Below are positions 8,085 to 14,380 of a DNA stretch of 17,192 nucleotides, in pieces. A model generated the notes under the pieces. It worked only from the letters and a program-made list of their open reading frames with translations, had not been told where the DNA came from and did no database searches. Numbering within the stretch: position 1 is the first letter of the stretch; every line of letters begins with the position of its first letter. A program made the translations under genes and the position numbers. Origin of the DNA: an uncultured Eubacteriales bacterium (GTDB lineage Bacteria > Bacillota > Clostridia > Oscillospirales > Ruminococcaceae); assembly GCA_900318545.1 (NCBI GenBank), contig ONLC01000011.1, forward strand, positions 1-17,192, read 5' to 3'.

Positions 8085-9488
8085 TTATCCCTGTGGGATA
8101 TCCTCCTCTCGTATTCCTTCGAGTGCCCAGTTCATCGCTTTAACAGCCCTGACACTCACAAAATTACCAACAAGGCTCTTATCGCCCTGAAATTCAACTA
8201 TTATATCCTCGTCGCTCTTTCCTGTAAGCCAGCCTTCGCCCTTTCTGCCCTCTCCTGTCGGGAGAACTCTGAGCGTTCTGCCTACAAATCTGCCGAGCCA
8301 CTCGCTTGTGACCTCACGCTGCTCCAGGATAAGCTCTCTCAGCCACAGACCCTTCTGCTTGTCCGAAATATCATCGGGAAGCTTTGCCGCAGGAGTGCCG
8401 CTCCTTCTGGAATACACAAACGAGTAGATGTTATCGTACTTAACCTTCTTTATAACATCCTTCGTCATGCAGAACTCCTCGTAGCTCTCACCCGGGAAGC
8501 CCACTATAATATCGGTAGTGAACGAAAAGTCGGGAGCCTTTGACCTTGCGTAGTCGATTATCTCCATATACTTGTCCACTGTGTAGCGCCTGTTCATTGC
8601 TTTGAGTATCCTGTCCGAGCCTGCCTGCACGGGCAGATGCAGATGTGTGCATATCTTATCGCACTCGAGTATTGTATCAATAAGCTCTCGGCTTGCGTCC
8701 TTCGGGTGGCTTGACATAAAATGCACACGGAAGTCGCCCTCGATCTCATTAACAGCCCTCAGAAGCTCGGTAAAGCCATAGCTGTAGGAGTTTACATTCT
8801 GCCCCAGCAGCATTATCTCCTTATAGCCCTGAGTGACCAGCCCTCTTACCTCTTCAAGTACCCTTTCGGGCTTACGGCTTCGCTCTCTTCCACGCACATA
8901 GGGTACAATACAGTATGTGCAGAAATTGTTGCAGCCATACATTATAGGCACAAAAGCCTTTATCTTATCATCTCTGAGCTGTACAAGGTCTTCGTTTATA
9001 TCTCCGTACCTGTCGGACTGATTGAAAACCCTCTTATGATCAAACACTATCTCGCTGAGCATTTCATAAAAGTCACCGTAGGCAAATGTCCCGAACACAA
9101 GGTCAACATAGCGGTAGGACTCTTTTATCTTCTCGGCAACGTGCTTTTGCTGAGCCATACAGCCGCAGATACCTATGATAAGTTCGGGCTTTTTCTCTTT
9201 GAGCTTTTTAAGCTGCCCGAGGTTTCCGAAAACTCTGTCCTCGGCATTCTCTCTTACGGCGCAGGTGTTATATATGATAAGCTCGGCTTCCTCGGTCTTG
9301 TCTGTAAAGGCAAAGCCTATAGCACTCAGCATACCCTTTAGCTTTTCACCGTCGCTTACATTCTGCTGACAGCCGAATGAATGAATAAGTGCCAGCGGCT
9401 TATGCCCCTCAAAGCGCTCATATTCAAGAGCCTTTGTGTACAGCTGCTCCTGTGCGGAGAGCTTGCCCTCGTTTATTGAAGCAGTCAT
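8085..9488 (-). CDS. miaB: tRNA-2-methylthio-N6-dimethylallyladenosine synthase MiaB
   Basis: A radical-SAM methylthiotransferase that converts i6A37 to ms2i6A37 in tRNA. In numbering from the TTG at 9551, the auxiliary cluster cysteines are C61 (SFGCQQN), C97 (NTCAVRENAE) and C131 (CGCMAQQ). The radical-SAM CxxxCxxC is at C207/C211/C214 (YGCNNFCTYC), and a C-terminal TRAM domain follows. The frame is open up to TTG 9551, but that codon sits only a few bases from the predicted transcription start and has no RBS. I therefore place the start at the ATG at 9488 (467 residues), which has GAGGG 5 bases upstream and a leader of about 65 bases. It is the first gene of the operon that also encodes MiaA, which makes its substrate. 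Confidence 0.96.
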   Translation of the reverse strand: MTASINEGKLSAQEQLYTKALEYERFEGHKPLALIHSFGCQQNVSDGEKLKGMLSAIGFAFTDKTEEAELIIYNTCAVRENAEDRVFGNLGQLKKLKEKKPELIIGICGCMAQQKHVAEKIKESYRYVDLVFGTFAYGDFYEMLSEIVFDHKRVFNQSDRYGDINEDLVQLRDDKIKAFVPIMYGCNNFCTYCIVPYVRGRERSRKPERVLEEVRGLVTQGYKEIMLLGQNVNSYSYGFTELLRAVNEIEGDFRVHFMSSHPKDASRELIDTILECDKICTHLHLPVQAGSDRILKAMNRRYTVDKYMEIIDYARSKAPDFSFTTDIIVGFPGESYEEFCMTKDVIKKVKYDNIYSFVYSRRSGTPAAKLPDDISDKQKGLWLRELILEQREVTSEWLGRFVGRTLRVLPTGEGRKGEGWLTGKSDEDIIVEFQGDKSLVGNFVSVRAVKAMNWALEGIREEDIPQG

Positions 9489-9493
9489 ACTAT

Positions 9494-9498
9494 CCCTC
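9494..9498 (-). promoter_or_regulatory. Ribosome binding site deciding the miaB start
   Basis: GAGGG followed by ATAGT and ATG (9488-9486). The longer frame beginning TTG at 9551 has no such site and would be nearly leaderless given the promoter at 9562-9590. Confidence 0.65.
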
Positions 9499-9561
9499 GT
9501 TTCATAGTCAGAAAGTGCCCTGTATCTGCCAATAGGCACACTAACCGACAATACATATACT

Positions 9562-9590
9562 ATTATAATCTTTTTTTACTGTTTTGTCAA
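9562..9590 (-). promoter_or_regulatory. Consensus sigma-A promoter of the miaB-mutSL-miaA-hfq operon
   Basis: On the minus strand a perfect -35 TTGACA (9590-9585) and a perfect -10 TATAAT (9567-9562) are separated by exactly 17 bases of A-rich spacer. Transcription is expected to begin near 9554-9556. It lies between the terminator hairpin and miaB. No other promoter of similar quality was noticed within the downstream tightly packed genes, so it probably drives the whole operon. Confidence 0.88.
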
Positions 9591-9594
9591 CTGC

Positions 9595-9631
9595 AAAGCA
9601 GGGAAAACCCTGTCAAGGTTTTCCCTGCTTT
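9595..9631 (-). terminator. Perfect 15-bp hairpin terminator, possibly bidirectional
   Basis: The arms 9595-9609 and 9617-9631 are perfectly complementary (15 pairs including terminal A-T pairs) around a 7-base loop. The hairpin lies 20 bases after the stop of the 268-residue gene and 4 bases before the -35 box of the miaB promoter, so it should end the upstream transcription unit. On the minus strand only TTT (the end of the right arm) then GC follows the GC-rich stem. On the plus strand the T-run is longer (TTTTTC). It may therefore stop transcripts from both sides, and the orientation of its main use is not certain. Confidence 0.8.
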
Positions 9632-9651
9632 TTCTTTGCCGGCTATTGATG

Positions 9652-10458
9652 TCAGCTCTTGGAGCTTCGGTTACCATTCTGTCTGTCAGCGCCCGAGGTG
9701 TTTTCGGTGTTCGTATTCTCACTGTTCAGGCTGCCGCAGCTGTTCTCATCAAGCCCCTGAGGGAAGAACTCATTTGTCGGGAAGCTGATCTTCGAGAACA
9801 TCTCACAGGGAGTATCGTCAGAGGCTGAGCACTCCTTGCCGGGTATGCAGTAGTCATAGGACGGCATAAGCATCGATACAGGACGTGTAAGCTGGATTAT
9901 CGCAAAGATACCGATAGTTATCTCGACCACTGCATCTGCCTGCGGTTCTGCTTCTGTTGCAGGTGTGAAGTTTACCGCTAAGCACATCGGCTGCGCCACA
10001 TTGACTGTAGCAGTCGGCAGTGTTGATGTGCAGCAGGCTGCACAGCCCGATACCTGAGCCTGCTCAGGCTGGGCAGGGTCGAAGCCCGAGGAAAAACGCT
10101 TGGTGCTTGCATCGCTGCCGTAGAGAATAACGGTCTTTGTGAATGTCGCATCGCCGTAAACTACTGTCGGGGTTGTGGAGTCGGCTGTGTAGGCGTCGAT
10201 CTCACAGCGGAAGCTGTAAGTGCAGTCAACTGTGTAGAAGCCTCTGTTGAAGGCAACAGGCGTTACTGTGAAGTCAGCACTCTCAACGTCTATGCATTTG
10301 GTCTTGACGTAAGCCGCAGCATTTATTACCGTCTGGTCGGCTGCATCGAATGTGACTGCAAGGTTTTCAAGGCAGTCCTGCGAGGAGCAGGAATCAAATA
10401 CCCTCATAGCTTCCAGGCAGACAGCTTCCTTGAAATTGCTGTTTGAATTTGTAGGCAT
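9652..10458 (-). CDS. Conserved-looking cysteine-containing hypothetical protein
   Basis: A 268-residue soluble protein with no signal peptide or membrane segment. It has 14 cysteines, including a CAACC cluster at 139-143 and CSSQDC at 24-29. The N-terminal part (FKEAVCLEAMRVFDSCSSQD) and the core (VAFNRGFYTVDCTYSF near 68-83, TKTVILYGSD near 108-116) are beta-rich. The segment SYDYCIPGKEC precedes an FPTNEFFPQG motif (227-235), and the Asn/Ser/Gly-rich tail looks disordered. From memory, similar proteins recur in Clostridia without an assigned function; a spore or surface structural role would be a guess. AGGAGG lies 7 bases before the ATG. The gene stands 84 bases after the DUF3592-like gene and is followed by a terminator, so it is either the last gene of the his unit or monocistronic. 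Confidence 0.8.
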   Translation of the reverse strand: MPTNSNSNFKEAVCLEAMRVFDSCSSQDCLENLAVTFDAADQTVINAAAYVKTKCIDVESADFTVTPVAFNRGFYTVDCTYSFRCEIDAYTADSTTPTVVYGDATFTKTVILYGSDASTKRFSSGFDPAQPEQAQVSGCAACCTSTLPTATVNVAQPMCLAVNFTPATEAEPQADAVVEITIGIFAIIQLTRPVSMLMPSYDYCIPGKECSASDDTPCEMFSKISFPTNEFFPQGLDENSCGSLNSENTNTENTSGADRQNGNRSSKS

Positions 10459-10462
10459 AAAA

Positions 10463-10530
10463 GATCCTCCTGTCAGTAAGTATAGATTAAAGTAATTTTG
10501 TACTTCTCTATATCTTATTCACAGGAGGTC
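10463..10530 (-). promoter_or_regulatory. SD / anti-SD inverted repeat in the leader of the 268-residue gene
   Basis: On the minus strand CCTCCTGT (10528-10521) is the exact reverse complement of ACAGGAGG (10473-10466), which contains the Shine-Dalgarno of the gene starting at 10458. Two more pairs (GA/TC) can form across a single bulged base. The arms are separated by 47 bases of AT-rich sequence. In a transcript reading through from the upstream gene this could pair and hide the ribosome binding site. Regulation is inferred; the repeat itself is seen directly. Confidence 0.45.
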
Positions 10531-10542
10531 AAAAATGTGCAA

Positions 10543-10926
10543 TTATTCTTTTTGTCTGCCAAGCTTAAAGCAAAGGGCTCCTATAGCAGCTGTCAGAACG
10601 CCCAGCCACAGCAGAGTACTGCTGAATGTAATACCGGGCAGAAAGCTCAGATACCTGACGGTAACGGTATCGCCCTTTACAGCTACCGCATCGTTTGATA
10701 CACGCTCTGTATATTTGTAGGTTTCACCGTCAGCACTGTATTCGTAGGTGTTGATATACTTCGTGCCTTTGTTCACAGGCTGCACCTTGGAAAACCTCGC
10801 CTGAGCCTTAACTCCGAATATAAGTATATACAGGCTGAACAGCACAGCAATAACACCCAGAGCAAGCAGAGCCCCGCCCAGCAAACGAAAGCTTATAAGC
10901 TTTGACTTTCCCTTAGCAAGTCCCAT
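10543..10926 (-). CDS. Small two-TM membrane protein, DUF3592-like
   Basis: A 127-residue protein with two hydrophobic segments, about residues 12-37 and 102-121. They flank an extracytoplasmic loop of about 65 residues that contains INTYEYSADGETYKYTE and GDTVTVRYLSFLPG. This layout (TM, short beta domain with a Y-x-Y-x-x-DG-x-x-Y pattern and G-D-x-V-x-V-x-Y, then TM) matches DUF3592-type proteins of unknown function. The C-terminus is short and basic. The gene starts 17 bases after hisE with no terminator between, so it is probably read from the his transcript although nothing suggests a histidine function. The ribosome binding site is weak (AGGAAAGAG, 7 bases from the ATG). Confidence 0.75.
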   Translation of the reverse strand: MGLAKGKSKLISFRLLGGALLALGVIAVLFSLYILIFGVKAQARFSKVQPVNKGTKYINTYEYSADGETYKYTERVSNDAVAVKGDTVTVRYLSFLPGITFSSTLLWLGVLTAAIGALCFKLGRQKE

Positions 10927-10943
10927 AGATGCACTCTTTCCTA

Positions 10944-11282
10944 TCAGGTGTTCTTATCAACTGTTTTGAACTGCTTCAGGTTGCCGATTTTTTCGTTTCT
11001 CTCATCAAGCACCTTCTCAACATCAGACCAGTCAAGTCCCTGATTAACTGCCAGCACCATTACATGATAAAGAAGATCGTTTATCTCATTTTTGAGCTCG
11101 TCATTATCGCCGTTTTTTGCAGCGATGATAGTCTCGGCAGCTTCCTCTCCTACCTTCTTGCAGATCTTGTCAACACCCTGCTGATAAAGATAGCAGGTGT
11201 ATGACTTTTCGGGAGCCTCTCCCTTGTCGAACTGCTCCTTTCTTGCTTTGAGCACCTCGAATATTTCCTGATAAACTGTCAT
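10944..11282 (-). CDS. hisE: Phosphoribosyl-ATP pyrophosphatase HisE
   Basis: Hydrolyses phosphoribosyl-ATP to phosphoribosyl-AMP and pyrophosphate, the second step of histidine synthesis. The 112-residue all-alpha MazG-like fold carries the metal-binding pattern: [12 protein letters not shown] with Glu46, Glu47 and Glu50, then [12 protein letters not shown] with Glu66 and Asp69. The protein is separate from HisI, not fused as HisIE. The two genes overlap through ATGA (hisI stop TGA inside the hisE start), so translation is probably coupled. A strong GAGGAGG lies 7 bases before the ATG. The tail after about residue 100 is polar and not conserved. Confidence 0.96.
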   Translation of the reverse strand: MTVYQEIFEVLKARKEQFDKGEAPEKSYTCYLYQQGVDKICKKVGEEAAETIIAAKNGDNDELKNEINDLLYHVMVLAVNQGLDWSDVEKVLDERNEKIGNLKQFKTVDKNT

Positions 11283-11635
11283 TGGTTTTCCTCCTCGTTG
11301 TACATCTCATTGAAAAAGCAGCTGTAAGAGCCCGTATGGCAGGCAGCACCCGTCTGCCTTACGTTTATGAGAAGCGTATCATCATCACAGTCCGAAAAAA
11401 CGGACACTACCTTCTGCAAATGACCGCTTGTCGCTCCCTTGTTCCAAAGCTCCTGCCTTGAACGGCTCCAGTACCAGGTATAGCCTGTTTCAAGCGTTTT
11501 TCTTAGGCTTTGCTTATTCATATAGGCGAGCATAAGCACCGTTTTTGTATCGACCTCATAGGCGATGGCAGGTATAAGCTCGCTCTTCTGAAAGTATTTG
11601 TCAAGATCATTGATATCTATTTTTACCTTACTCAT
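11279..11635 (-). CDS. hisI: Phosphoribosyl-AMP cyclohydrolase HisI
   Basis: Opens the purine ring of phosphoribosyl-AMP, the third step. In the 118-residue form chosen here, the Mg site D-x-D-x-D is at Asp82/84/86 (DCDDD). The zinc cysteines are Cys83, Cys99 and Cys106, the same spacing (16 and 7) as in the archaeal enzyme. Also seen are MLAYMN (35-40), [20 protein letters not shown] (53-72) and CHTG (99-102). The frame is open 34 codons further upstream, into hisF, but the ATG at 11635 has GAGG 5 bases upstream, sits 2 bases after the hisF stop and begins a normal-length enzyme. It overlaps hisE by 4 bases. Confidence 0.95.
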   Translation of the reverse strand: MSKVKIDINDLDKYFQKSELIPAIAYEVDTKTVLMLAYMNKQSLRKTLETGYTWYWSRSRQELWNKGATSGHLQKVVSVFSDCDDDTLLINVRQTGAACHTGSYSCFFNEMYNEEENQ

Positions 11636-11637
11636 AA

Positions 11638-12393
11638 TTACCTCACTATAATGCCTTTTGAACGGCAGTCGTCCTTTACCTGTCCTACTGTCAGCTCTCT
11701 GAAATGGAACAGCGATGCCGCAAGTGCTGCCGAGCAATCGGTTTTAAGAAATGCGTCTGCAAAATCGCCGAGCTTTCCTGCTCCTCCCGAGGCGATAACA
11801 GGTATCTTTACCGCATCAACCACAGCTTTAAGCATAGGTATATCAAAGCCGCCCCTTACTCCGTCCGTGTCAATGGAGTTCAGACAGATCTCTCCTGCTC
11901 CGAGCTGTTCGCATTTTTTCACCCAGTCGATAAGGTCAAGCTTCATATCTATTCTTCCGCCGTTGATGTAAACTGTCCATTTATTCGGACTTACAGCCTT
12001 TGCATCAACACCCACGCAGATACACTGGCTTCCGAAAATATCAGCTCCCTCTTTTATAAGCTGTGGATTCTGCACCGCCTGAGAGTTTACAGACACCTTA
12101 TCTGCACCTGCTCTGAGGGTGTTTCTTATATCATCGACGGTCTTTATCCCTCCGCCGACTGTGAGTGGCACAAACACCTTTTTAGCAGTCTCACGCACAA
12201 CATCAAGGATAACTCCCCTGCCCTCGTGAGATGCTGTAATGTCGTAGAAAACTATCTCATCAGCACCCTGCTGATCGTACTCATAGGCACATTCAACGGG
12301 GTCTCCGACCTCTTTTATGCCCTCGAAATTTACGCCCTTTACTACCTTTCCGTCACGCACATCAAGGCAGGGTATTATTCTTTTAGCAAGCAT
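11638..12393 (-). CDS. hisF: Imidazole glycerol phosphate synthase subunit HisF
   Basis: The cyclase subunit of imidazole glycerol phosphate synthase. It takes ammonia from HisH and converts PRFAR to IGP and AICAR. It is a (beta/alpha)8 barrel beginning [12 protein letters not shown]. With the start at 12393 (251 residues) the catalytic acids fall exactly at Asp11 (CLDV) and Asp130 (VGVD), the numbering used for the Thermotoga enzyme. Other signs are the phosphate-binding loops VGGGI (79-83) and ASGGAG near 222-227. An ATG two codons earlier (12399) is only 1 base from AAGGAGG, whereas the ATG at 12393 has the ideal 7-base spacing. The partner hisH is separated from it by a methyltransferase gene. 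Confidence 0.97.
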   Translation of the reverse strand: MLAKRIIPCLDVRDGKVVKGVNFEGIKEVGDPVECAYEYDQQGADEIVFYDITASHEGRGVILDVVRETAKKVFVPLTVGGGIKTVDDIRNTLRAGADKVSVNSQAVQNPQLIKEGADIFGSQCICVGVDAKAVSPNKWTVYINGGRIDMKLDLIDWVKKCEQLGAGEICLNSIDTDGVRGGFDIPMLKAVVDAVKIPVIASGGAGKLGDFADAFLKTDCSAALAASLFHFRELTVGQVKDDCRSKGIIVR

Positions 12394-12400
12394 TTTCATG

Positions 12401-12407
12401 CCTCCTT
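12401..12407 (-). promoter_or_regulatory. Ribosome binding site deciding the hisF start
   Basis: AAGGAGG overlaps the methyltransferase stop codon (12408-12406). It lies 7 bases from the ATG at 12393 but only 1 base from the ATG at 12399, which favours the shorter form. Confidence 0.7.
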
Positions 12408-13191
12408 ATTTGTTTGTTAGCACAGCCATAGCTGCTATATGAAGAATATCAAACTCCTCGGGATAGCCTGACAGCATTTCAAGGTGCTCCCTCTCAAACT
12501 GAGCCTTCTTCTCCACGGACAAGCCCGATGCACCTATCCCCCGACAGGCTCTTATTCTGCCATTCCAGCTTTCCCTGCTGAAATGCACAGGCATTCTCTG
12601 TGATGTGCTGTCTGTCAGTTCAAAGTATTCAAGGTAATCCTCGGGTACATAAATGGGCTTAAAGGTCTCTCCTGCACCTGTCCAGTCGGGATTGTATTTC
12701 AGCACAAGCTCTTCGGTCTTTCCTGCAAGCTCGTCCTCAAAGGGCAGCCAGTTCATCAGGAGAAAAACAAGCCTTCCGCCCTTTTTCAAAAGCCTTGAAA
12801 ACAGCTCTGCCGTGACCTTGTGGTCAAAATACCAATAGCACTGGCAGGCAGTTATCAGGTCAAAGCTGTCATCATGAAAGTCAAGCTCCTCGGCGGAGGA
12901 CACAACATAGTCTATACCCATTCCCTCCGAGAGCCTTTTTGCCTGAGCGATCTGCTCTGCACTTATATCAGCGCCTGTCCACTTTGCACCAAAGCGGTTC
13001 ATAAATCTCGGAAGCACTCCCGTTCCCGTGCCTATATCGAGAGCACGCTGTCCGCTGACACCCAAGCCCCTGTCCGTCAGAAGCTTATAGAAAGCCTCGG
13101 GATAAATGTCACGGTACCTTGCATAGTCATCAGACGTTTTTCCCCAGTCAAAGGCCTTTCCGCCGTCTATATTCTTGTTTGTGATCTCCAT
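12406..13191 (-). CDS. Class I SAM-dependent methyltransferase inside the his cluster
   Basis: A 261-residue Rossmann-fold methyltransferase of unknown substrate. Motif I is ALDIGTGTGVL (50-60). The acidic end of beta2 is WTGADIS (Asp75), motif II/III is VVSSAEELDFHDDSFDLI (96-113), and LLKKGGRLVFLL lies near 133-144. The N-terminal segment FDWGKTSDDYARYRDIYPE is typical of a Methyltransf_11/25-like group common in Clostridia. It starts 1 base after the hisH stop and ends 12 bases before the hisF start, so it is fully embedded in the operon. In most bacteria hisA occupies this slot, but this protein has no HisA barrel features. A GAGGG lies 6 bases before the ATG. Whether it has any link to histidine synthesis is unknown. 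Confidence 0.9.
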   Translation of the reverse strand: MEITNKNIDGGKAFDWGKTSDDYARYRDIYPEAFYKLLTDRGLGVSGQRALDIGTGTGVLPRFMNRFGAKWTGADISAEQIAQAKRLSEGMGIDYVVSSAEELDFHDDSFDLITACQCYWYFDHKVTAELFSRLLKKGGRLVFLLMNWLPFEDELAGKTEELVLKYNPDWTGAGETFKPIYVPEDYLEYFELTDSTSQRMPVHFSRESWNGRIRACRGIGASGLSVEKKAQFEREHLEMLSGYPEEFDILHIAAMAVLTNK

Positions 13192-13192
13192 T

Positions 13193-13798
13193 CTATGCCC
13201 TCATAGCGGCGAAGCTCTCAAGAATTTTCAGCCCTGTTTTACCGCTCTTTTCGGGGTGGAACTGACAGCCGTAAACAAACTTTCCGTCACCAACCACAGC
13301 AGGCACCTTTGAGCCGTACTCCACATAGGAATACAGGTTCTTATCCTCACAGAAGGCCTTATAGGAATGAACAAAGTAAACATACTCGTCCTCGCCCAAG
13401 CCCTTGAAAAGCGGACTCTGCTGACTTATTTCAAGCTTGTTCCAGCCCATGTGCGGAATGATAAGCCCCGGGTCTGTGATCCTGTCCACATAGCCCTCAA
13501 CAAGCCCCAGACCCTCGCACTCTTCAAACTCGAAGCTTTTCTCAAACAAAAGCTGCATACCAAGGCAGATTCCCATAAAGGGCTTGCTCTTAGCCGAGTC
13601 TTTGATAACCTCAACAAGGCCGCTTTGCCTGAGCATATTCATAGCCCACGGAAATGCTCCCACTCCCGGGAGAATAACCGCATCGGCTTTTTCTATCTCT
13701 TCTTTTTTGTCTGTGAGCCTGCTTTCGCAGCCCAGATGGTCAAGTGCGTTCTTGACCGAGAAAATGTTTCCTGCACCGTAATCTATGATCGCTATCAT
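13193..13798 (-). CDS. hisH: Imidazole glycerol phosphate synthase glutaminase subunit HisH
   Basis: A class I glutamine amidotransferase that releases ammonia for HisF. The 201-residue protein begins IAIIDYGAGNIFSV. The oxyanion segment is LPGVGAFPWAM, the nucleophile Cys78 sits in GICLGMQLLFE, and the His181/Glu183 pair is in CQFHPEKSG, completing the Cys-His-Glu triad. The start ATG overlaps the hisB stop by one base (TAATG), and AAGGGAG precedes it by 7 bases, which suggests coupled translation. Its partner HisF is encoded two genes downstream. Confidence 0.97.
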   Translation of the reverse strand: MIAIIDYGAGNIFSVKNALDHLGCESRLTDKKEEIEKADAVILPGVGAFPWAMNMLRQSGLVEVIKDSAKSKPFMGICLGMQLLFEKSFEFEECEGLGLVEGYVDRITDPGLIIPHMGWNKLEISQQSPLFKGLGEDEYVYFVHSYKAFCEDKNLYSYVEYGSKVPAVVGDGKFVYGCQFHPEKSGKTGLKILESFAAMRA

Positions 13799-14376
13799 TA
13801 CAGCACTCCCTTAGTTGAAAGAACTCCGCCGCCTGTCTGCTTCATCGCATCTTTCAGTGCGTGAGCCACAGCCTTGAACATTGCTTCAATTATGTGGTGA
13901 TCGTTCTTTCCGTAGTATTCCATTATGTGAAGCGTAATGCCCGAATTGAAAGCGAAGGCTCTGAAAAACTCCTCTGTAAGGCAGGTATCGAACTCACCTA
14001 CCCTGTCATCGTGGAACTCTGCATTGAACACAAGGAAGGGTCTTCCGCTTATGTCAAGTGAGCAGAAGCAGAGGGCTTCGTCCATAGGCACATAAGCCGA
14101 GCCGTAGCGTGCAATACCGCCCTTGTCGCCAAGAGCCTCGGCGAACGCCTTGCCTATACAGATGCCTATGTCCTCGGCTGTGTGGTGACCGTCAACATAG
14201 AGGTCGCCCTTGCACTTAACGTCAAGATCAATTCCGCTGTGAACACCGAAGGCTGTAAGCATATGGTCTAGAAAGCCTATACCGCTGTCGATGCTTACCT
14301 TGCCCTCGCCGTCAAGCTTTACAAAGACCTCTATATCGGTCTCTTTTGTTTTTCTTTTTATTTCGGATACTCTCAT
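13798..14376 (-). CDS. hisB: Imidazoleglycerol-phosphate dehydratase HisB
   Basis: Dehydrates imidazole glycerol phosphate to imidazole acetol phosphate with a di-Mn site. Family motifs present are GFLDHML, DGHHTAEDIGI, DEALCF, EFFRAFA and KNDHHIIEAMFKAVAHAL. It is monofunctional, lacking the HAD histidinol-phosphatase domain of enterobacterial HisB. The frame extends 5 codons upstream to a TTG at 14391. The ATG at 14376 has GAGGA 8 bases upstream and yields 192 residues beginning MRVSEIKRKTKET, as usual for the family. It starts 4 bases after the hisD stop. Confidence 0.96.
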   Translation of the reverse strand: MRVSEIKRKTKETDIEVFVKLDGEGKVSIDSGIGFLDHMLTAFGVHSGIDLDVKCKGDLYVDGHHTAEDIGICIGKAFAEALGDKGGIARYGSAYVPMDEALCFCSLDISGRPFLVFNAEFHDDRVGEFDTCLTEEFFRAFAFNSGITLHIMEYYGKNDHHIIEAMFKAVAHALKDAMKQTGGGVLSTKGVL

Positions 14377-14380
14377 ATTA

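Noticed and set aside
8721..9341. Plus-strand open frame (206 codons) antisense to miaB
   Set aside because: It fully overlaps the conserved radical-SAM coding region and shows no recognisable family.
10479..10484. TATACT as a -10 box for the 268-residue gene
   Set aside because: No -35-like hexamer lies 16-18 bases upstream, and the implied start site would fall in the ribosome binding site.
11636..11737. 34-residue N-terminal extension of HisI
   Set aside because: It overlaps the end of hisF and is non-homologous in character, and the internal ATG at 11635 has a good RBS.
12394..12399. hisF starting at the first ATG (12399)
   Set aside because: It is 1 base from AAGGAGG. The next ATG has 7-base spacing and gives canonical residue numbering.
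11704..12420. Plus-strand open frame (238 codons) antisense to hisF
   Set aside because: hisF is certain from Asp11/Asp130 and the start context. The antisense product has no domain features.
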